Position numbers and translations under genes: made by a program
Notes under the pieces: generated by a model
What the model was told of the DNA's origin: nothing
The model's database searches: none
What the model saw: the letters and a program-made list of their open reading frames with translations, nothing else
In this document: piece by piece, positions 62,031 through 64,000 of the stretch
How positions within the stretch are numbered: position 1 is the first letter of the stretch
Layout: each line of letters starts with the position of its first letter
Source of the DNA: Sympetrum striolatum
Lineage: Eukaryota; Arthropoda; Insecta; Odonata; Libellulidae
Length of the DNA stretch: 64,000 bases
Direction: 5' to 3'
Assembly: GCA_947579665.1 (NCBI GenBank)
Contig: OX388349.1
Span: 76,946,841-77,010,840, forward strand

Positions 62031-63086
62031 GTGATTATTGCTGAGTATCTTTCACTTACTAGAATTTGTATATACCAGAATTGCTTTCAGTTTAATAACA
62101 AATATTATACACAAACTTTTGGTACAGCCATGGGAAATCCTCATTCTCCTTTCTTTGCTAATATTTTTATGAATCATTTTGAAAATGTATGTAAACAAAC
62201 CTTTGACGACTTCCCTAATGTTTGGTTAAGATACGTGGATGATGTTTTTGCTGTTTTTGACACCTCTATTATGCGCATAGATTCCTTCTTATCAAAACTG
62301 AATAGCTTGTTCCCTTCAATTAAATTTACATTTGAAGTTGAACAGAACAATTGTTTACCCTTCCTTGATGTAATGGTCTCTAGAGTCTCTAACCGCCTAC
62401 ATTTCGATGTTTATCGAAAGCCTACTTCGTCAAATAATTTTATTCCTAATTCCTCGTTCCATCCTTTAGCTCACAGACACGCAGCTTTTCATCATCTTGT
62501 TCATAGACTTGTAAACCTACCTCTAGATATTACTAGTTATAATAAAGAATTAAGTTTCGTTAAAAATACTGCTGACATGCTAGGTTACGATTCTTCATTA
62601 ATTAATACTTTAGTTAAGAGACATAAATTTAAAAAATTGATTGGTCAATGCTCTACTCTTTCTCAAACTCCTGATACTTTACGTTCAAAGTTTATTAAAA
62701 TACTGTATTTTCCTTCATTAACTAAAGGTCTCTCCACAATTTTTAAACACAACAATCTTAATGTATGTTATTACAACGATATTAATTTAAAGAATTTGCT
62801 AGGTTCAACTAAGGACAAGACTGAACTGCTTCATAATTCTGGCATTTACTGTATATCCTGCCCAGATTGCGAACTAAAATATATCGGCCAAACAAAAAGG
62901 AGAACTATCATCAGGTTTAAAGAACATCTAGCCCACTTCAGATCTGGGAGATTTTCTAATTCGGCTGTTGCAAAACATATGTTTGACTTTGCACACAACA
63001 TTAACGCAGATAATCTAAGCCTTGTTCACATTGCTAATTCAGGTTTAGACGCTTTATTTATTTATAAAATCGGGAACACCTCTTGA
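62031..63086 (+). pseudogene. Penelope-like RT catalytic part and GIY-YIG endonuclease
   Basis: This 351-codon frame shows TFGTAMGNPHSPFFANIFM (residues 29-47), then the catalytic YVDD at 68-71 and LPFLDVMVSR near 109, followed by FDVYRKPTSSNNFIP, a typical Penelope block. The C-terminal third is a GIY-YIG endonuclease: GIY at 271-273, CPDC next to it, KYIGQT with YIG at 284-286, an Arg and a Glu-His pair downstream (RFKEH), then SAVAKH. These are the nuclease residues expected of Penelope proteins that nick the target. The frame ends at TGA after IGNTS and has no proper start. Both domains look intact here, so the damage is upstream. Confidence 0.9.
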
Positions 63087-63129
63087 ATTTTGACACTGAT
63101 TTCGACAGATCCTTGTTCAGCCTCGTTGA

Positions 63130-63387
63130 TCTCGCTTAGCGACCTTCTTTTGTTTTTTCCTCCTTCTGCTCGCTGTTTTCAGGTTAATTTCAGTCTCGAG
63201 GTTTCTTCTGAAGATGCTACACGTAGTAGCGAAACGTTCGTCAAGACCTTCTGTGTTTTTCTTTGACAGCATAAGGTATATCGTGACTCCCTTTATTAAC
63301 ATTGCTGTCAGTGGTGTTTTAATATTATTGGTAGAACAGTTGAAATTGGTGAAAAGCAGATGGAAGAATAAGCGTGCTGAGATATGA
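63130..63387 (+). other. Open frame crossing from the Penelope 3' region into the right arm
   Basis: An 85-codon frame between stops, hydrophobic in places (FFCFFLLLLAVF, YIVTPFINIAVSGVLILLV) and basic at the end (KLVKSRWKNKRAEI). It runs without a stop through the arm border, and its last 20 or so codons are repeated, inverted, in the left arm. An ATG is available at 63214. It overlaps the hammerhead-like motif. It may be chance, or a short membrane-type product; I cannot recognise it. Confidence 0.3.
63198..63250 (+). ncRNA. Hammerhead-ribozyme-like fold (type I, short stem III)
   Basis: The core CTGAAGA (63208-63214) matches the hammerhead consensus CUGANGA. Stem II is GCTAC (63216-63220) with GTAGC (63226-63230). 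Then comes GAAA (63231-63234). Stem III is two pairs, A234-U241 and C235-G240, with a GUUC loop, followed by C242 as the cleavage base in GUC. Stem I pairs UCUU (63204-63207) with AAGA (63243-63246) and, past a two-base bulge, GAGG (63198-63201) with CCUU (63247-63250). The one departure is an extra U (63215) between the core and stem II. Penelope-like elements are known to carry minimal hammerheads, which fits the location. Activity is not proven. Confidence 0.5.
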
Positions 63388-63919
63388 GACGCCACACTTC
63401 CGAACGTTCAGCGCGCGAGTCGGAGGGCGCGGAGCCGCGGCGAGCGTCACGCCTATACTCAAAAATTTTTTTCTTTCTTAAATGAAATATCACCCTCGCC
63501 AATTTTTTTTTAATTGTAAAGGAGGGTTGTATGTACAACATATTAAAAAATGAGAAAAATCGAAGGGGTGGTTACATCGTCAAAAATCGATTTGAAAATT
63601 TTAAATTGTTATAAACATTATTAAATTGTTTAAACTTTATAAAACCTTCCTATCATTATCTTTTATAATACAAGACCTTTAAATTAAGCTATGTTGTGTA
63701 TTTTTAACTTCTATATTACCGGAGATATGGCTTCGAATGCGAAGGCACTTTTGTAAAATTACAATTTTTAAACATTGCAATATTTCGTAAACAATTGCGT
63801 TAATTACAAAACGGCTTGAGAGTTTTCATTTTGTTATCAAATCAAAGCGATCTGCCGAATTTGGTCAAAATCGGTTACCTCAAGGGACATCACCTTGTCG
63901 AATTGGCGTGGAATGACCC
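63319..63919. repeat. Right inverted arm of the Penelope unit
   Basis: Inverted copy of 60366-60973, ending in GAATGACCC. The inner border lies where the left copy changes to unrelated sequence after the CCAATATTAA block; this copy reads CCAATAATATTAA on the minus strand. Confidence 0.85.
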
Positions 63920-64000
63920 TTATTCATTTTGCTTCTGTAGGATAAGAAATATCTTCAGATCTTTAGGATAGACGTTTGGAAGTCTGATCAACAGCCAAGA

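Larger units (their letters stand above)
60366..63919 (+). mobile_element. Penelope-like element enclosed by long inverted arms
   Basis: The central part (about 61000-63310) encodes a Penelope-like reverse transcriptase and GIY-YIG endonuclease. On either side are inverted arms: 60366-60973 and 63319-63919, about 600 bases each, roughly nine in ten bases identical. Both outer tips start GGGTCATTCCACGCCAATTC. Penelope elements are known to carry long terminal repeats of unusual arrangement, sometimes inverted. Alternatively the retroelement entered a pre-existing palindromic DNA element. Three or more frameshifts inactivate the protein. No clear target duplication was found just outside the arms (TAT on the left, TTA on the right). 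Confidence 0.8.

Overview
The window is A+T-rich eukaryotic DNA, about two thirds A+T by eye. It has no operons, no dense coding and no rRNA or intact tRNA gene. The contents are decayed transposable elements of types common in arthropods: Penelope-like, CR1/L2/Jockey-like non-LTR, piggyBac, hAT, Tc1/mariner-type MITEs, a tRNA-derived SINE and many short fold-back elements. An arthropod, most likely an insect with long introns or long intergenic spacers, is the best inference; I cannot name the species. Most of the window reads as non-coding single-copy sequence, and most open frames are too short and too biased (Ser/Leu/Phe-rich, from pyrimidine-rich DNA) to be genes.

Layout. 0-10 kb: non-coding, a (TC)n tract, two fold-back hairpins (7.5 and 9.2 kb). 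10.1-10.7 kb: 3' end of a non-LTR element on the minus strand. 12.8-14.7 kb: a nest in which one 5'-truncated non-LTR element sits inside another, related one; the host frame is continuous once the guest and one 7-bp target duplication are removed. 17.67-17.82 kb: the only strong candidate for a host-gene exon (149 bp, plus strand, encoding a PPPY motif). 18.1 kb: near-perfect 86-bp hairpin. 20.2-21.1 kb: G+C- and CpG-rich block, possibly a promoter or 5' exon. 23.2 kb: relic of a Penelope-type 3' motif. 25.8-26.5 kb: two more 3' tails of the 10-kb retroelement family. 27.55 kb: 45-bp tandem repeat. 28.7-29.7 kb: repeats of GTAAAGTGG, probably a DNA transposon. 31.4-32.2 kb: two full CRE (TGACGTCA) sites. 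32.7-33.5 kb: hAT-type element with an 8-bp duplication. 36.6-38.3 kb: piggyBac element with TTAA duplication, carrying an intron-containing 5' part of its transposase. 45-50 kb: several fold-back/MITE insertions and a minus-strand non-LTR fragment. 54 kb: tRNA-derived SINE. 55.8 kb: long (TA)n. 58.9 kb: perfect palindrome between 9-bp direct repeats. 60.4-63.9 kb: a Penelope-like element (reverse transcriptase plus GIY-YIG endonuclease, broken by frameshifts) between two ~600-bp inverted arms, with a hammerhead-ribozyme-like fold just before the right arm.

The most unusual objects are the Penelope unit in its inverted arms with the ribozyme-like fold, the internally deleted piggyBac that keeps a spliced 5' transposase part, and the nested non-LTR pair whose 3' hairpin is conserved in structure across divergent copies. 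No host gene can be assembled. Thymine/pyrimidine-rich blocks on the plus strand together with the single plus-strand exon would fit a long intron of a plus-strand gene, but that is inference.
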